A stretch of DNA of 64,000 nucleotides from the NCBI RefSeq assembly GCF_036924645.1, contig NZ_JAZHRX010000001.1, forward strand, positions 3,437,501 to 3,501,500. The letters are read 5' to 3'. The notes beneath the pieces are model-generated. The model had not been told where the DNA came from and ran no database searches. It was given only the letters and a program-made list of their open reading frames with translations. This stretch comes from Bradyrhizobium sp. AZCC 2176. Lineage in GTDB: Bacteria > Pseudomonadota > Alphaproteobacteria > Rhizobiales > Xanthobacteraceae. Positions 1-8,172 of this stretch are shown in pieces. The translations under genes and the position numbers were made by a program. Position 1 is the stretch's first letter; every line of letters starts with the position of its first letter.

Positions 1-352
1 TGAGGCCGAACGGCAGCGACGTGCCGAAGGTGAAGGCCGGGTTCTTGCCCCAGTAGTAGTAGAGCGCCGTGTTGCCCATCTCGACGGTGCCGTTTGAAAC
101 GGCGTCGAGCACCTGGAGGCCGGGCACGATTTCACCGGCGGCGAACGCCTGAATCTGGAATTTGTTGTCGGTGATTTCCGCGACGCGCTTGGCGAAATAT
201 TCGCAGCCGCCATACAGCGTATCGAGCGCCTTCGGCCAGCTTGCCGTATATCGCCACTTTATCTCCGGGTTCGATTGCGCAATCGCCGGTGCGGCAACCG
301 CGGTCGCGGCGAGACCTGCGCCGCCCACCCTCAGGAAATCACGACGTTTCAT
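1..352 (-). CDS. TRAP transporter solute-binding protein, DctP family (partial, 3' end outside window)
   Basis: N-terminal part (about 117 residues) of a periplasmic solute-binding protein of a TRAP transporter; the gene runs off the left edge. The start at 352 is preceded by AGGGG with about 8 bases spacing. The product begins MKRRDFLRVG, a twin-arginine-like signal, and reaches a probable cleavage site after AAPAIAQ. The mature part contains LDTLYGG, GEIVPGLQVLDAV and NTALYYYWGK, closely matching the complete paralogue at 57401-58486. Known relatives bind organic anions such as keto acids and pass them to DctQM membrane subunits; neither subunit is visible here. The substrate cannot be read from the sequence. 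Confidence 0.9.
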   Translation of the reverse strand, partial: MKRRDFLRVGGAGLAATAVAAPAIAQSNPEIKWRYTASWPKALDTLYGGCEYFAKRVAEITDNKFQIQAFAAGEIVPGLQVLDAVSNGTVEMGNTALYYYWGKNPAFTFGTSLPFGL

Positions 353-778
353 TTTTGCTTCCCCTCTGCTTTTTGCCGATACCCGACCAAGGGACGACGG
401 TCTCTTGCCGTCTTCTCTGATTACCGATGGCCGATGCTGGACTGTTGTTTAAGGATGTGGGCCCTGAAACCTAGGCTCTTGGTGATGCAATCAATTTTCC
501 CGGCTTATGGACCTGCGGGCAGGATGACGAATTGGTGATCGATAATCAAGGGTTCTGCTCTCACCGCAGTGGCGAACAGATGCCCGAATACTGAGCGATG
601 GAGGCGAAGCATCCGACGAAAGGCTAAGGCACCGACCGACCAGATGGATCTGCGAAAGGTCAATCGGAAAATACCGCATTGCAGTAATTCCGCCGCGCAA
701 GCGCGCCCGGCGGTGCTTGTCATTTGACCTGAACATGCACGCAGACGGCCGCGCCGGCTGCAGATGCGCGTTGCGCGA
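353..778. other. Intergenic region, no gene seen
   Basis: About 426 bases between the start of the TRAP solute-binding gene and the stop of the oxidoreductase gene. The short open frames here have no recognisable protein character. The part next to 352 must carry the ribosome binding site and probably the promoter of the TRAP gene, but I see no clear -35/-10 pair, operator or terminator. Confidence 0.5.
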
Positions 779-2092
779 TCATCGTCGCGCGGAAAATGTC
801 GTTTCCATCGCCCGGCGCGTCTTGATGGTGTCGTTGTTTTCATCGACCTCGACATCGCTCCAGCGCACCACCGCGCCGTGGGCGACGTCGTTCTTCAACT
901 TGACGCGATGGGCAAGTCCGATCGGCAGCGCGCCGGCGGCGAGACTTTTGGCTGCAGGCATCAGCTTGCCCCATACCGTGTAGCCGCCCTCGCCATCGAG
1001 CATTTCGCCGGCGCGCAGATTACGCTTGGCGACCGCTGCGACATCGCCGCGAAAATCATGCGGCTGTCCGGTCGGCTCGTTGCGCAGCGCGGCCGACAGG
1101 ATCGAGATGTTCAGTTCGAGCCCGATCAGATGATATGGCTTGTACATCGCTGCATACCGGCCTGAAGCATCGGTCTTCAGCCCATACTGCTTGAAGCAAT
1201 CGGCGGCGTAGTCGTTCGGCGCTTCCAGCACGACGTAGACACCCCAGCGCAGGTCGCGGAAGACAGGACGGCCGTCGCGTTCGAGCGAGGAGACCACCTC
1301 CGCGAGGCCAGCCTTCTCCAGCACGCCGCCCTTGTCGCGTGGCCGCATCACATGCGGCAGATCATCGACGCCGCAGGGCGGAAACAGCAACCCGTCCGAC
1401 GGCACGTCGAGTCCGCAAGCGTTCGCAATCGCCGCCATTTCGATTGCGGATTTGGTGCCGTCCAGGAACGAGTTGAACATCTGCGGGTTCATGCCGGCCG
1501 ATTGCGCTTCGCCGGCAGTTAGTCCGTAATGGCTCCAGACGCCATCCGGCGTCACGTCGTGATAGGCCGGCAGATATTTGGTGCCCTTGCCGGCGGCGAC
1601 GACGCGAAAGCCCGTCGCGCGCGCCCAGTCCACCATCTCGGCGGTCAGCGCCGGCTGGTCGCCATAGGCCAGCGAATAGACCACGCCGGCCTTGCGTGCT
1701 TCCTCGGCCAGCAGCGGGCCGGCCAGCACGTCGGCCTCGACATTGACCATGACGACATGCTTGCCCGCCGCAATCGCGGCGCGGGCGTGCCTGATGCCGA
1801 CGGCGGGATTGCCGGTGGCTTCGACCACGACATCCATCGCGCCGCCCGCAATCGCGCGCATGCCATCGTCGGTGAAGGCGGTTCGCGCGACCCGCTCCGC
1901 ATCCCAGCCAACGGTGCGGCACGCCTCTCGGGCGCGGTCGCGATCGAGGTCGACGATGATGGACACTTCGAGTCCCGGCGTGTGCGGCACCTGCGACAGG
2001 AACATCGAGCCGAATTTTCCGGCACCGATCAGCGCGACGCGAACCGGCTTGCCGGCCGCAAGGCGGGCGTTGAGGAGGCGATGAAGGTTCAT
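779..2092 (-). CDS. NAD(P)-binding oxidoreductase with C-terminal SAF domain (homoserine dehydrogenase-like)
   Basis: A 437-residue protein with an N-terminal Rossmann fold (VRVALIGAGKFGSMF, about residues 17-31, then an acidic IVDLDRD after beta-2) and VVEATGNPAVG typical of homoserine dehydrogenase/oxidoreductase-like proteins. The last 100 or so residues (VAKRNLRAGEML to AHGAVVRWSDVEVD) look like an SAF domain. This architecture is known as predicted homoserine dehydrogenase with SAF domain and often sits in sugar-acid or carbohydrate catabolic loci. It lacks the usual ACT domain of biosynthetic homoserine dehydrogenase, so a role in threonine synthesis is unlikely. It lies upstream of a TRAP solute-binding gene on the same strand and may act on the imported compound (inference). 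The substrate is unknown. Confidence 0.8.
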   Translation of the reverse strand: MNLHRLLNARLAAGKPVRVALIGAGKFGSMFLSQVPHTPGLEVSIIVDLDRDRAREACRTVGWDAERVARTAFTDDGMRAIAGGAMDVVVEATGNPAVGIRHARAAIAAGKHVVMVNVEADVLAGPLLAEEARKAGVVYSLAYGDQPALTAEMVDWARATGFRVVAAGKGTKYLPAYHDVTPDGVWSHYGLTAGEAQSAGMNPQMFNSFLDGTKSAIEMAAIANACGLDVPSDGLLFPPCGVDDLPHVMRPRDKGGVLEKAGLAEVVSSLERDGRPVFRDLRWGVYVVLEAPNDYAADCFKQYGLKTDASGRYAAMYKPYHLIGLELNISILSAALRNEPTGQPHDFRGDVAAVAKRNLRAGEMLDGEGGYTVWGKLMPAAKSLAAGALPIGLAHRVKLKNDVAHGAVVRWSDVEVDENNDTIKTRRAMETTFSARR

Positions 2093-2116
2093 GAGAGGAA
2101 TCCGATCGGATTAAGG

Positions 2117-2241
2117 CGTGTCCCGGACGCGGTGCAGCGCGAAGCGCTGCTCCGCAGAGCCGGAACCTATGATAGCAATAAACCAGAGTAGGTCCCGGTT
2201 CAGCAGCGCATCATTTCATGCTGCGCTGCGCCCGGGACACG
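2117..2241. repeat. Imperfect inverted repeat between genes
   Basis: The left arm CGTGTCCCGGACGC at 2117 is matched by GCGCCCGGGACACG ending at 2241, with further short inverted pieces inside (GCAGCGCGAAGCGCTGC). It has the same general style as the inverted repeats at 3081, 13111 and 17520, but its sequence differs. It looks like one of the dispersed palindromic elements common between rhizobial genes, and it may also act as a transcript 3' structure. Confidence 0.6.
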
Positions 2242-2248
2242 ATCGCTC

Positions 2249-3049
2249 TTACTCCGCCGCTTGCCGGTGCGCACGCGCAAGCCGCAGCAGCGCATCATCT
2301 TCCACCGTCTTGATCGGCGTAAAATCGCGATGGGCGATGTATTCCGGCCGCGTCGGGGTGCGGATGTAGTTCGAAACCGCGTTCAGCGTCAGGTAGACGA
2401 TCTTGCGCGGATAGGGCGTGATGTTGCCGCTTGATCCGTGCACCAGATTGCCGTGGAACATCAGCATGCCGCCGGCCTTGCCGGTAGGTGCTACGATGCC
2501 GCCTTCCTTCACCAGCCGGGTGACGGTCGCTTCATCCAGCGTCCACAGCGGGTAGGAGGTGGTTTCCAGGTCGTGCGACGCCTTGAGGTCACCGGCGTGC
2601 TGGCTCTTGGGTACCAGCATCAGCGGGCCGTTGATCGGCATCACCTCATCGAGGAAGATTGCGATGTTCATCGCGCGCGGCTCGGGCATGCCGTCGTCGC
2701 GCTTCCAGGTGCCGTAATCCTGGTGCCATTGCCAGACATCGCCGGTGAAGGCGGATTTGGCGTTGATCTTGTACTGATGCATGTAGACCTTCTCGCCGAA
2801 GATCTGTTCGACCGGTTCGATCATGCGCGGATGCGCGCCGAGAACGCCGAACGCCTCGTTATAGAGATGCGCGGCAAAGGCGGTGCGCGGCGCGCCGCTC
2901 TTCTCGCGCCACACCTCGGGCCGGTTGGCGTCGTAGATGCCTTCAGCCTCGCGCGCGAGATAGGCCACTTCCTCGGGGCTGAACAGCTCGGGCAGGAACA
3001 GCCAGCCTTCGCGGTTGAAGAATTCGATCTGCTGCGGCGTCAGTCTCAT
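2249..3049 (-). CDS. Phytanoyl-CoA dioxygenase (PhyH) family Fe(II)/2-oxoglutarate oxygenase
   Basis: A 266-residue protein beginning MRLTPQQIEFF. The start at 3049 is chosen because AGGAGAG lies about 8 bases upstream; an in-frame start at 3085 would only add 12 residues and has no such site. The protein has the iron-binding pattern of PhyH enzymes: HQDYGTW supplies the HxD pair, and MFHGNLVHGSSGN supplies the distal histidine; later arginines could bind 2-oxoglutarate. PhyH relatives hydroxylate small carboxylates, ectoine, phytanoyl-CoA or natural products; the substrate here is not evident. It is followed on the same strand by the oxidoreductase at 779-2092 and preceded by a GntR regulator, which suggests one regulated catabolic unit. 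Confidence 0.88.
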   Translation of the reverse strand: MRLTPQQIEFFNREGWLFLPELFSPEEVAYLAREAEGIYDANRPEVWREKSGAPRTAFAAHLYNEAFGVLGAHPRMIEPVEQIFGEKVYMHQYKINAKSAFTGDVWQWHQDYGTWKRDDGMPEPRAMNIAIFLDEVMPINGPLMLVPKSQHAGDLKASHDLETTSYPLWTLDEATVTRLVKEGGIVAPTGKAGGMLMFHGNLVHGSSGNITPYPRKIVYLTLNAVSNYIRTPTRPEYIAHRDFTPIKTVEDDALLRLARAHRQAAE

Positions 3050-3080
3050 GGCGTTCTCTCCTGTTGGTTTTGTTTTTGTT

Positions 3081-3158
3081 GTCATTCCGGGGCGCGCGAA
3101 GCGCGAACCCGGAATCTCGAGATTCCGGGTTCGATGCTGCGCATCGCCCCGGAATGAC
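3081..3158. repeat. Palindromic repeat element (gtcattccggggc type)
   Basis: The outer arms GTCATTCCGGGGC and GCCCCGGAATGAC are perfect inverted copies. Inside lies a second perfect palindrome around CCGGAATCTCGAGATTCCGG, plus the small hairpins GCGCGAAGCGC and GATGCTGCGCATC. It fills the gap between the GntR stop and the PhyH start. This nested layout is typical of short dispersed palindromic elements in Bradyrhizobium intergenic regions. Confidence 0.8.
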
Positions 3159-3167
3159 GGCGTGTTG

Positions 3168-3842
3168 TTACGCCGCCTTGTCGGTCGCCCTCAGTCTCTC
3201 CTCGGTCATTCGTCCGGCCGTCTGCGCATGCGCCAGTGCTGCGGCTTCCGCGGCCTTGGCATTGCCGGCGAAAATTTGCGCGGCAATCGCCTCGTGCTCA
3301 GCCCAGGCGCTTTCGCGGTAATCGAGTTCGGCCAGCACGGTCGCCATCGAGCGGCGCATATGCGGCCATTGCGGCGCAATCATTTCCTCGATCGCGGGAT
3401 TGCCTGCGAGATGATAGATCGTGCTGTGAAAATCGACATCGAGCGCGATCAGCCGCGCCAGCGGCGTGTCCTTGCCGATGCTCCGCCCCGCGCGCAGTGC
3501 CGTTTCGAGCTGCGCGCGGCCTGACGCGTCGATTTTGGCGCGCGCGGCTGCGAGCCGCGCGGCCAGCGCATCGATGGCGCCCCGCACTTCGTAGAGCTGG
3601 CGGATGCGCTCCGGGTCGAGCCGGGTGACCTCAAAGCCGCGACGGCCGCTTTCGGCGACGAGCCCCTGCCGGTGCAGTAAATGTAACGCGTGGGACACCG
3701 GCTGACGCGAGACGCCGAGCTTTTCCGCAAGTTCGTTCTGCCGGATGCGATGCCCGGGCGGCAGCGAACGATCGGTGATCGCCTCGAGGATCCGGGCATA
3801 GACCTGGTCGATCAGGTTGGGGAGCGGATCCAATGGGATCAT
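3168..3842 (-). CDS. GntR-family transcriptional regulator (FadR/FCD type)
   Basis: A 224-residue regulator. Residues about 8-75 form the winged helix-turn-helix (LPPGHRIRQNELAEKLGVSR then QPVSHALHLLHRQGLV), and the remainder is an all-helical FCD effector domain with the metal/ligand-type positions D..H (DVDFHSTIYHLAG) and later histidines. FCD regulators usually bind a small organic acid and repress a neighbouring catabolic operon. The gene is co-oriented with the PhyH and oxidoreductase genes downstream. A palindrome lies immediately upstream at 3858-3882 and is the likely autoregulatory operator. The ligand is unknown. Confidence 0.88.
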   Translation of the reverse strand: MIPLDPLPNLIDQVYARILEAITDRSLPPGHRIRQNELAEKLGVSRQPVSHALHLLHRQGLVAESGRRGFEVTRLDPERIRQLYEVRGAIDALAARLAAARAKIDASGRAQLETALRAGRSIGKDTPLARLIALDVDFHSTIYHLAGNPAIEEMIAPQWPHMRRSMATVLAELDYRESAWAEHEAIAAQIFAGNAKAAEAAALAHAQTAGRMTEERLRATDKAA

Positions 3843-3857
3843 GCCGGCTGTCCGAGT

Positions 3858-3882
3858 TTGGAATACGGAATTCCGAATTCAA
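3858..3882. promoter_or_regulatory. Palindromic operator candidate for the GntR regulator
   Basis: A 25-base near-perfect palindrome centred on GGAATTCC (the half site reads TTGRATWCGG), starting 16 bases upstream of the regulator's first codon. It lies between the divergently oriented GntR and methyltransferase genes. Its position fits a repressor site overlapping the promoter; binding is inferred. Confidence 0.6.
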
Positions 3883-4007
3883 AAATAGCTCCATGCCGTG
3901 ACCGCGTCAAGGGAGCCGGATGAGGAAGCTCTTTGGGGGTGTGCTGCCGTAGATCAGCCGTCTACGCTATGATCATCAATGGGAGCGAGCCCGATCGGAG
4001 AGCGCTG

Positions 4008-4817
4008 ATGGCTGACGACGACGCAAGTTTCACCGGCAGCATCCCGCAGTATTACGATCAGGGCCTGGGGCCGGTGATCTTCGCCGGTTATGCCGCCGAC
4101 ACGGCGCAACGCGTCGCGGCCGGCCGGCCGGCATGCGTCCTCGAGACGGCGGCGGGCACCGGCATCGTCACGCGCAAGCTGCGCGATGCGTTACCCGCCG
4201 AGGCACAACTGACGGCGACCGATCTCAATCCTCCGATGCTAGATCTCGCGCGCGCCAAATTTCGGCCGGACGAGCGGGGCAGCTTCCAGCCTGCCGACGC
4301 CACAGCGCTTCCCTTTGCCGATGCGAGCTTCGATGCCATTGTCTGCCAGTTCGGCCTGATGTTCTTTCCGGACAAGACCGCGTCCTTTTCCGAAGCGCAC
4401 CGTGCGCTCGCTCCAGGCGGACGTTATGTGTTCAGCGTCTGGGATTCACACCGCCACAATCCGTTTGGCCGCATCGCGCACGCCATGGCGGAGCGCTTTT
4501 TCCCGGTCGATCCGCCGCAATTTTACAATGTGCCGTTCTCCTGCCATCAGATCGATCCGATCAAGGAACTGCTGATAGCAGCAGGCTTCGACGGGATCGA
4601 CATCGCCGTGATCAGGCAGGAGCGAGAGCTTCCTGACGTCGCGCAGTTCGCGCGTGCGGCGGTCTACGGCAATCCGCTGATCGATCAGGTTCGGGCACGC
4701 GGCGGCGTCGATCCGGACCGCATCGTTGACGCGCTGGCGCAGGAATTTCGCCGCGAGTTCGGCGATCCCGGCCGGATGCCGCTACAGGCCATCGTGTTCT
4801 CGGCCGTGAAGAGATGA
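4008..4817 (+). CDS. Class I SAM-dependent methyltransferase (type 11)
   Basis: A 269-residue protein starting MADDDASF; the start at 4008 follows GGAG with about 7 bases spacing, and starts further upstream lack a ribosome site. Motif I is VLETAAGTGIVTRKL, followed by the acidic ATDLNPPML, then ADATALPFADASFDAIVCQFG (written in two pieces, ADATALPF and FDAIVCQF) and the post-motif ALAPGGRYVFSVWD. This is the UbiE/type 11 pattern. The acceptor is unknown. It is divergent from the GntR regulator and converges on the ECF sigma gene, whose stop lies 6 bases beyond. Confidence 0.85.
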   Translation: MADDDASFTGSIPQYYDQGLGPVIFAGYAADTAQRVAAGRPACVLETAAGTGIVTRKLRDALPAEAQLTATDLNPPMLDLARAKFRPDERGSFQPADATALPFADASFDAIVCQFGLMFFPDKTASFSEAHRALAPGGRYVFSVWDSHRHNPFGRIAHAMAERFFPVDPPQFYNVPFSCHQIDPIKELLIAAGFDGIDIAVIRQERELPDVAQFARAAVYGNPLIDQVRARGGVDPDRIVDALAQEFRREFGDPGRMPLQAIVFSAVKR

Positions 4818-4823
4818 CACTGC

Positions 4824-5696
4824 TCACGGCAGCACGGTGACGTCGAACGAACCGAGCCGCTCGGCGTCCGCCACCGCCTCGACCGCCGATATCCGCTCTC
4901 CGCTGACGGTGAGGTGCAGCACGATACGCAACTGTCCGCCGACGATGACGGCGACCGCCAGCGTACCGTCGACCAGCGCCGGGTTGGCGGCCTGCGCGCG
5001 TCCCTTGAAGGTTTCGGCCACGGCCGTGGCGCCGCGGATTTCGGCGAGTGAACCGAGTCGTTGGGCGGCAGCATCGGCGCGAAACACCACGTCAGGATCC
5101 AGCACCGCGAGCAGCCCCTCGAAGTCGCCGTCGCGCGAGGCCTTGAGGAAGGCATCGACGATCTTTTTCTGGCGGCCGAAATCGTCGTCCGGCGGCGGCG
5201 AGCCCTGCACCCGGCGGCGGGCGCGGCTGGCCAATTGCCTCGCTGCAGCGGGCGTGCGGCCGACGATCGGGGCGATCTCCTCGAACGGCACGGCAAACAT
5301 GTCATGCAGCACGAAGGCAAGCCGCTCGGCCGGCGCCAGCGTTTCCAGCACCACCAGCAGCGCGGCGCCGACGGAATCGGCCATCTCCGCATCGCGCCCA
5401 TGCGCATCGTCTGCGACAGGTTCCGGCACATGCGGTCCGATCGGTTCCTCGCGCCGCGATTTGCGCGTCCGCAGCATGTCGAGGCAGATACGGGCGACGA
5501 CCGTGGTCAGCCAGCCGCCGAGATTTTCGACCGCACGTGCATCGGAGCGGTTCAGCCGCAGCCAGGTTTCCTGCACGGCATCGTCGACCTCACTGGTCGA
5601 GCCGAGCATACGGTAGGCGACGGCCCTCAGGCGGGCCCGGTTGGCCTCGAATTGCTCAGCCAGAAACTTCTTCTCGTCCAGATTTCTTTCCTGCAT
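4824..5696 (-). CDS. ECF41-type RNA polymerase sigma factor with SnoaL-like C-terminal domain
   Basis: A 290-residue sigma factor, longer than a classical ECF factor. Region 2 is seen in YRMLGSTSEVDDAVQETWLR, region 4 in LAPAERLAFVLHDMFAVPF followed by EEIAPIVGRTPAAARQLASR. An extension of about 110 residues (KKIVDAFLKASRDGDFEGLL onwards) has the SnoaL/NTF2-like fold that defines the ECF41 family. The linker IGPHVPEPV resembles the WLPEPL motif of that family. ECF41 factors lack an anti-sigma partner; the C-terminal domain regulates the factor, and they normally sit next to a carboxymuconolactone decarboxylase, oxidoreductase or epimerase gene. Here the decarboxylase-like gene at 5811 is divergent, as expected. 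Its activating signal is unknown. Confidence 0.9.
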   Translation of the reverse strand: MQERNLDEKKFLAEQFEANRARLRAVAYRMLGSTSEVDDAVQETWLRLNRSDARAVENLGGWLTTVVARICLDMLRTRKSRREEPIGPHVPEPVADDAHGRDAEMADSVGAALLVVLETLAPAERLAFVLHDMFAVPFEEIAPIVGRTPAAARQLASRARRRVQGSPPPDDDFGRQKKIVDAFLKASRDGDFEGLLAVLDPDVVFRADAAAQRLGSLAEIRGATAVAETFKGRAQAANPALVDGTLAVAVIVGGQLRIVLHLTVSGERISAVEAVADAERLGSFDVTVLP

Positions 5697-5732
5697 CGGT
5701 CACATTCCCATGTCGCGTTCCGTCTTGGCTAT

Positions 5733-5781
5733 GACGAACGAAACCGCGCCGATGTGACAGCAAATCGGCGCCGGCGGCGTC
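5733..5781. promoter_or_regulatory. Divergent ECF41-type promoter region
   Basis: On the minus strand TGTCACA (5759-5753) is followed after exactly 16 bases by CGTC (5736-5733), pointing at the sigma gene 37 bases further on. On the plus strand the same bases read TGTGACA and are followed after 18 bases by CGTC (5778-5781), pointing at the decarboxylase gene 30 bases further on. TGTCACA and CGTC are the -35 and -10 elements I recall for ECF41 target promoters. The minus-strand match is exact and the plus-strand one has one mismatch and wider spacing. Confidence 0.6.
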
Positions 5782-5810
5782 AAAACAGAACCAACCGTAC
5801 GGAGAGCAAA

Positions 5811-6269
5811 ATGATACACGCACGCATGAACCACCCGGCCATGGTCGTTCCCGATGCCATGAAGGCGCTGCAGGCGCTGGGTGAATTGACCAAGAAGGAC
5901 TTGCCGGAAAAATTGCTCGAACTGGTGCATCTGCGCGCCAGCCAGATCAATGGCTGCAGCGCCTGTGTCGACATGCACCCCAAGATCGCCAAGCGGGCCG
6001 GCGAGACCGATGAGCGCCTGTTTGCGGTGGCGGCCTGGCGCGATACGCCCTACTTCACGGAAGGGGAGCGCGCCGCCCTGGCGCTCACGGAAGCGCTGAC
6101 CCGGCTCAGCGATCGGTCCGATCCGGTACCGGATGAGGTCTGGGGCGAGGCCGACAAGCATTTCGATGAGGCGGAGCTGGCGGCGCTAATTCTGGCGATC
6201 GCCAACATCAATGTCTGGAACAGGCTCAATATCGCAGTGCGTCAGCCGGCAGGCGCCTGGAAGGCGTAG
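5811..6269 (+). CDS. Carboxymuconolactone decarboxylase / AhpD-like protein
   Basis: A 152-residue protein starting MIHARMNHPAM; the start at 5811 is fixed by GGAGAGC 5 to 10 bases upstream. It carries the AhpD-type redox motif CSACVDMH (CxxC followed by a histidine) inside ELVHLRASQINGCSACVDMH, and a C-terminal helix LAALILAIANINVWNRLNIA typical of this family. Such proteins act as thiol-based peroxidases or alkylhydroperoxidase partners. It is the normal target gene of ECF41 sigma factors, and the divergent sigma gene at 5696 supports control by that factor. A good terminator follows at 6342. Confidence 0.9.
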   Translation: MIHARMNHPAMVVPDAMKALQALGELTKKDLPEKLLELVHLRASQINGCSACVDMHPKIAKRAGETDERLFAVAAWRDTPYFTEGERAALALTEALTRLSDRSDPVPDEVWGEADKHFDEAELAALILAIANINVWNRLNIAVRQPAGAWKA

Positions 6270-6341
6270 GGGCTATCCCAAACTATGTCCAAATTTAACG
6301 CGCCGGATCGTGCTTAATTCACCGGCGCGCGCTAAACAACA

Positions 6342-6374
6342 AGCCCGGCCGGATCGGCCGGGCTTTCGTTCTTG
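6342..6374 (+). terminator. Rho-independent terminator after the decarboxylase gene
   Basis: A perfect 10-bp stem AGCCCGGCCG / CGGCCGGGCT with a 3-base loop is followed by the T-rich TTCGTTCTTGTT. It sits 73 bases after the stop at 6269 and before the cyclase gene. Confidence 0.8.
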
Positions 6375-6397
6375 TTGCTTCATCCCGTTACCCGATC

Positions 6398-8158
6398 ATG
6401 TCCGTCACCTTAGAATATGCATCCATGCTGCGACCGACTATCCGCAAGCGAATCCTTGGCATCGCCTTGGGCTTGATCTTTCTGATGGTCGTCACCTCGG
6501 CGCTGTCGACCGTGATGACGCGAAAAATTGCGCATCAGCTCGATGAGCTGACGACAAAATACGTCGAAGCATATGGGCATCTGGCGCGGATGAACGTCCG
6601 CTCGCTGGAGCAGGCGGTGGTGGTTCGCCGGATGGTGGTTGCCAAGGTACAGACGCCGCCGGACGAGACTGCATTCGCAAATCAGCAAACCGTCTATGAA
6701 GCGAAAGGCAGGGAGATTGACGAGGAGGCGCAAGCCGCACGCGCCTTGATCATTGCCATCATTGATGATCCCACCACCGTCTCCGACGACGCCAAGCTCG
6801 GACGGATCGAAAACCGGATCGAAACCGTAACCAGCGACCTTCGCCGTTATCTGGACGAAGAGAACAAGCGAATGTGGCCTCTGCTTGAAGCGGGCAACAT
6901 GATGGAAGTCCGGGCCAGCCTGGGTCGTGCCGACGCACTTCGCGACGAATTCAATCAGAAGATTGAGGAAATCCGTCTTGACATGATGGGGCAGGTCCGT
7001 AGCGATGCTAGCGTGACGATGCGGGATCAGCAGCGCGCGATTGTCGTCTCGGCGATCGTGACGACGCTTGCGGCCATCCTCGGACTGACGTTCGCGCTCT
7101 TCGTGTCTACCGGCATTACCCGCCCGGTCCGGCGGCTCCTGGACGGCACCCGTGCGGTGGAGGCTGGCCGGCTCGATGGATCGATCGACGTGACCACGCG
7201 CGACGAGATCGGCCAGCTCACGGCCGCCTTCAACAAGATGGTCGAGCAACTCCGTCACAAGGAGCGGTTGCGTGAAACCTTCGGCCGGTATGTCGACCCG
7301 CGCGTCGTCGAAGGCTTGATTGACCCGCAGGCGCTGACCGCGAGCAACGGCGAGCGGCGGGTGATGACGGTGCTGTTCTGCGACATGAAGGGCTTTACCA
7401 GCCTGAGCGAAGGCATGACGCCGCAAGGCCTCGTCAAGGTGATGAACCATTATCTGTCGACGATGTCGGGGCCGATCCGCAGCCATCGCGGCATCATCGA
7501 CAAGTATATCGGCGATGCGATCATGGCCTATTGGGGGCCTCCGTTTACCGAGCATAGCGAGCAAGCGCGTCTCGCCTGTCTTGCTGCGGTCGAAATGGCG
7601 GATCGTGGGACGACGCTACGCACCGAACTGCCCGAACTGCTCGGCGTGCGCACCGTGCCGAGCGACTGCGAAGTGCGCATCGGCATCGCGACCGGCGAAG
7701 TCCTCGTAGGCAGCATCGGCTCGGAATTCATGATGAGCTACACGGTGATGGGCGATGCGGTGAACCTGGCCTCGCGCCTGGAGAATGCCAACAAGATCTA
7801 TGGCAGCCACTCGCTGGCTTCGGAGGCCGCGATCATGGCGGCCGGCGATGCGGTGGAAACGCGCGAGATCGACCGGCTGGTGGTCGCGGGCCAGACCCGT
7901 CCCGAGGCGGTGTTCGAGATCATCGGGCGCGCGGGCGAGTTGACCGAGAAGCAACTTGAACTGCTGGCGCGGTACGCCGAGGGGCTGGCTGCCTATCGGG
8001 CGCGCCGCTGGGATGATGCGCGCCGGGCTTTCGAGGTCGCGCTCGAGGCCGTCCCCGGCGACGGGCCATCCAAGACGATGGCTCAACGTATCAAGGACTT
8101 TCAGGCGAATCCGCCGGCTGCCGATTGGGATGGCGCATGGCGGCTGGATCAGAAGTAA
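6398..8158 (+). CDS. Membrane adenylate/guanylate cyclase with HAMP domain
   Basis: A 586-residue class III nucleotide cyclase. Transmembrane helices lie at about residues 18-40 and 213-239, enclosing a periplasmic sensor of about 170 residues that is mostly helical (four-helix-bundle-like). A HAMP linker (RPVRRLLDGTRAVEAGRLDG) follows at about 241-290, and the catalytic domain begins near 319. Catalytic features are FCDMKGFTSLSE (327-338, first metal aspartate), DKYIGDAIMAYWG (368-380, second metal aspartate) and MGDAVNLASRLE. The last 60 residues resemble a TPR hairpin. It should make cAMP in response to an extracytoplasmic signal. A second possible start is at 6425; neither has a strong ribosome site. 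Confidence 0.9.
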   Translation: MSVTLEYASMLRPTIRKRILGIALGLIFLMVVTSALSTVMTRKIAHQLDELTTKYVEAYGHLARMNVRSLEQAVVVRRMVVAKVQTPPDETAFANQQTVYEAKGREIDEEAQAARALIIAIIDDPTTVSDDAKLGRIENRIETVTSDLRRYLDEENKRMWPLLEAGNMMEVRASLGRADALRDEFNQKIEEIRLDMMGQVRSDASVTMRDQQRAIVVSAIVTTLAAILGLTFALFVSTGITRPVRRLLDGTRAVEAGRLDGSIDVTTRDEIGQLTAAFNKMVEQLRHKERLRETFGRYVDPRVVEGLIDPQALTASNGERRVMTVLFCDMKGFTSLSEGMTPQGLVKVMNHYLSTMSGPIRSHRGIIDKYIGDAIMAYWGPPFTEHSEQARLACLAAVEMADRGTTLRTELPELLGVRTVPSDCEVRIGIATGEVLVGSIGSEFMMSYTVMGDAVNLASRLENANKIYGSHSLASEAAIMAAGDAVETREIDRLVVAGQTRPEAVFEIIGRAGELTEKQLELLARYAEGLAAYRARRWDDARRAFEVALEAVPGDGPSKTMAQRIKDFQANPPAADWDGAWRLDQK

Positions 8159-8172
8159 ACGGGACGACGCGT

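Noticed and set aside
5061..5810. N-terminal extension of the AhpD-like protein by 250 residues
   Set aside because: It is antisense to the sigma factor gene, and a strong ribosome site marks the start at 5811.
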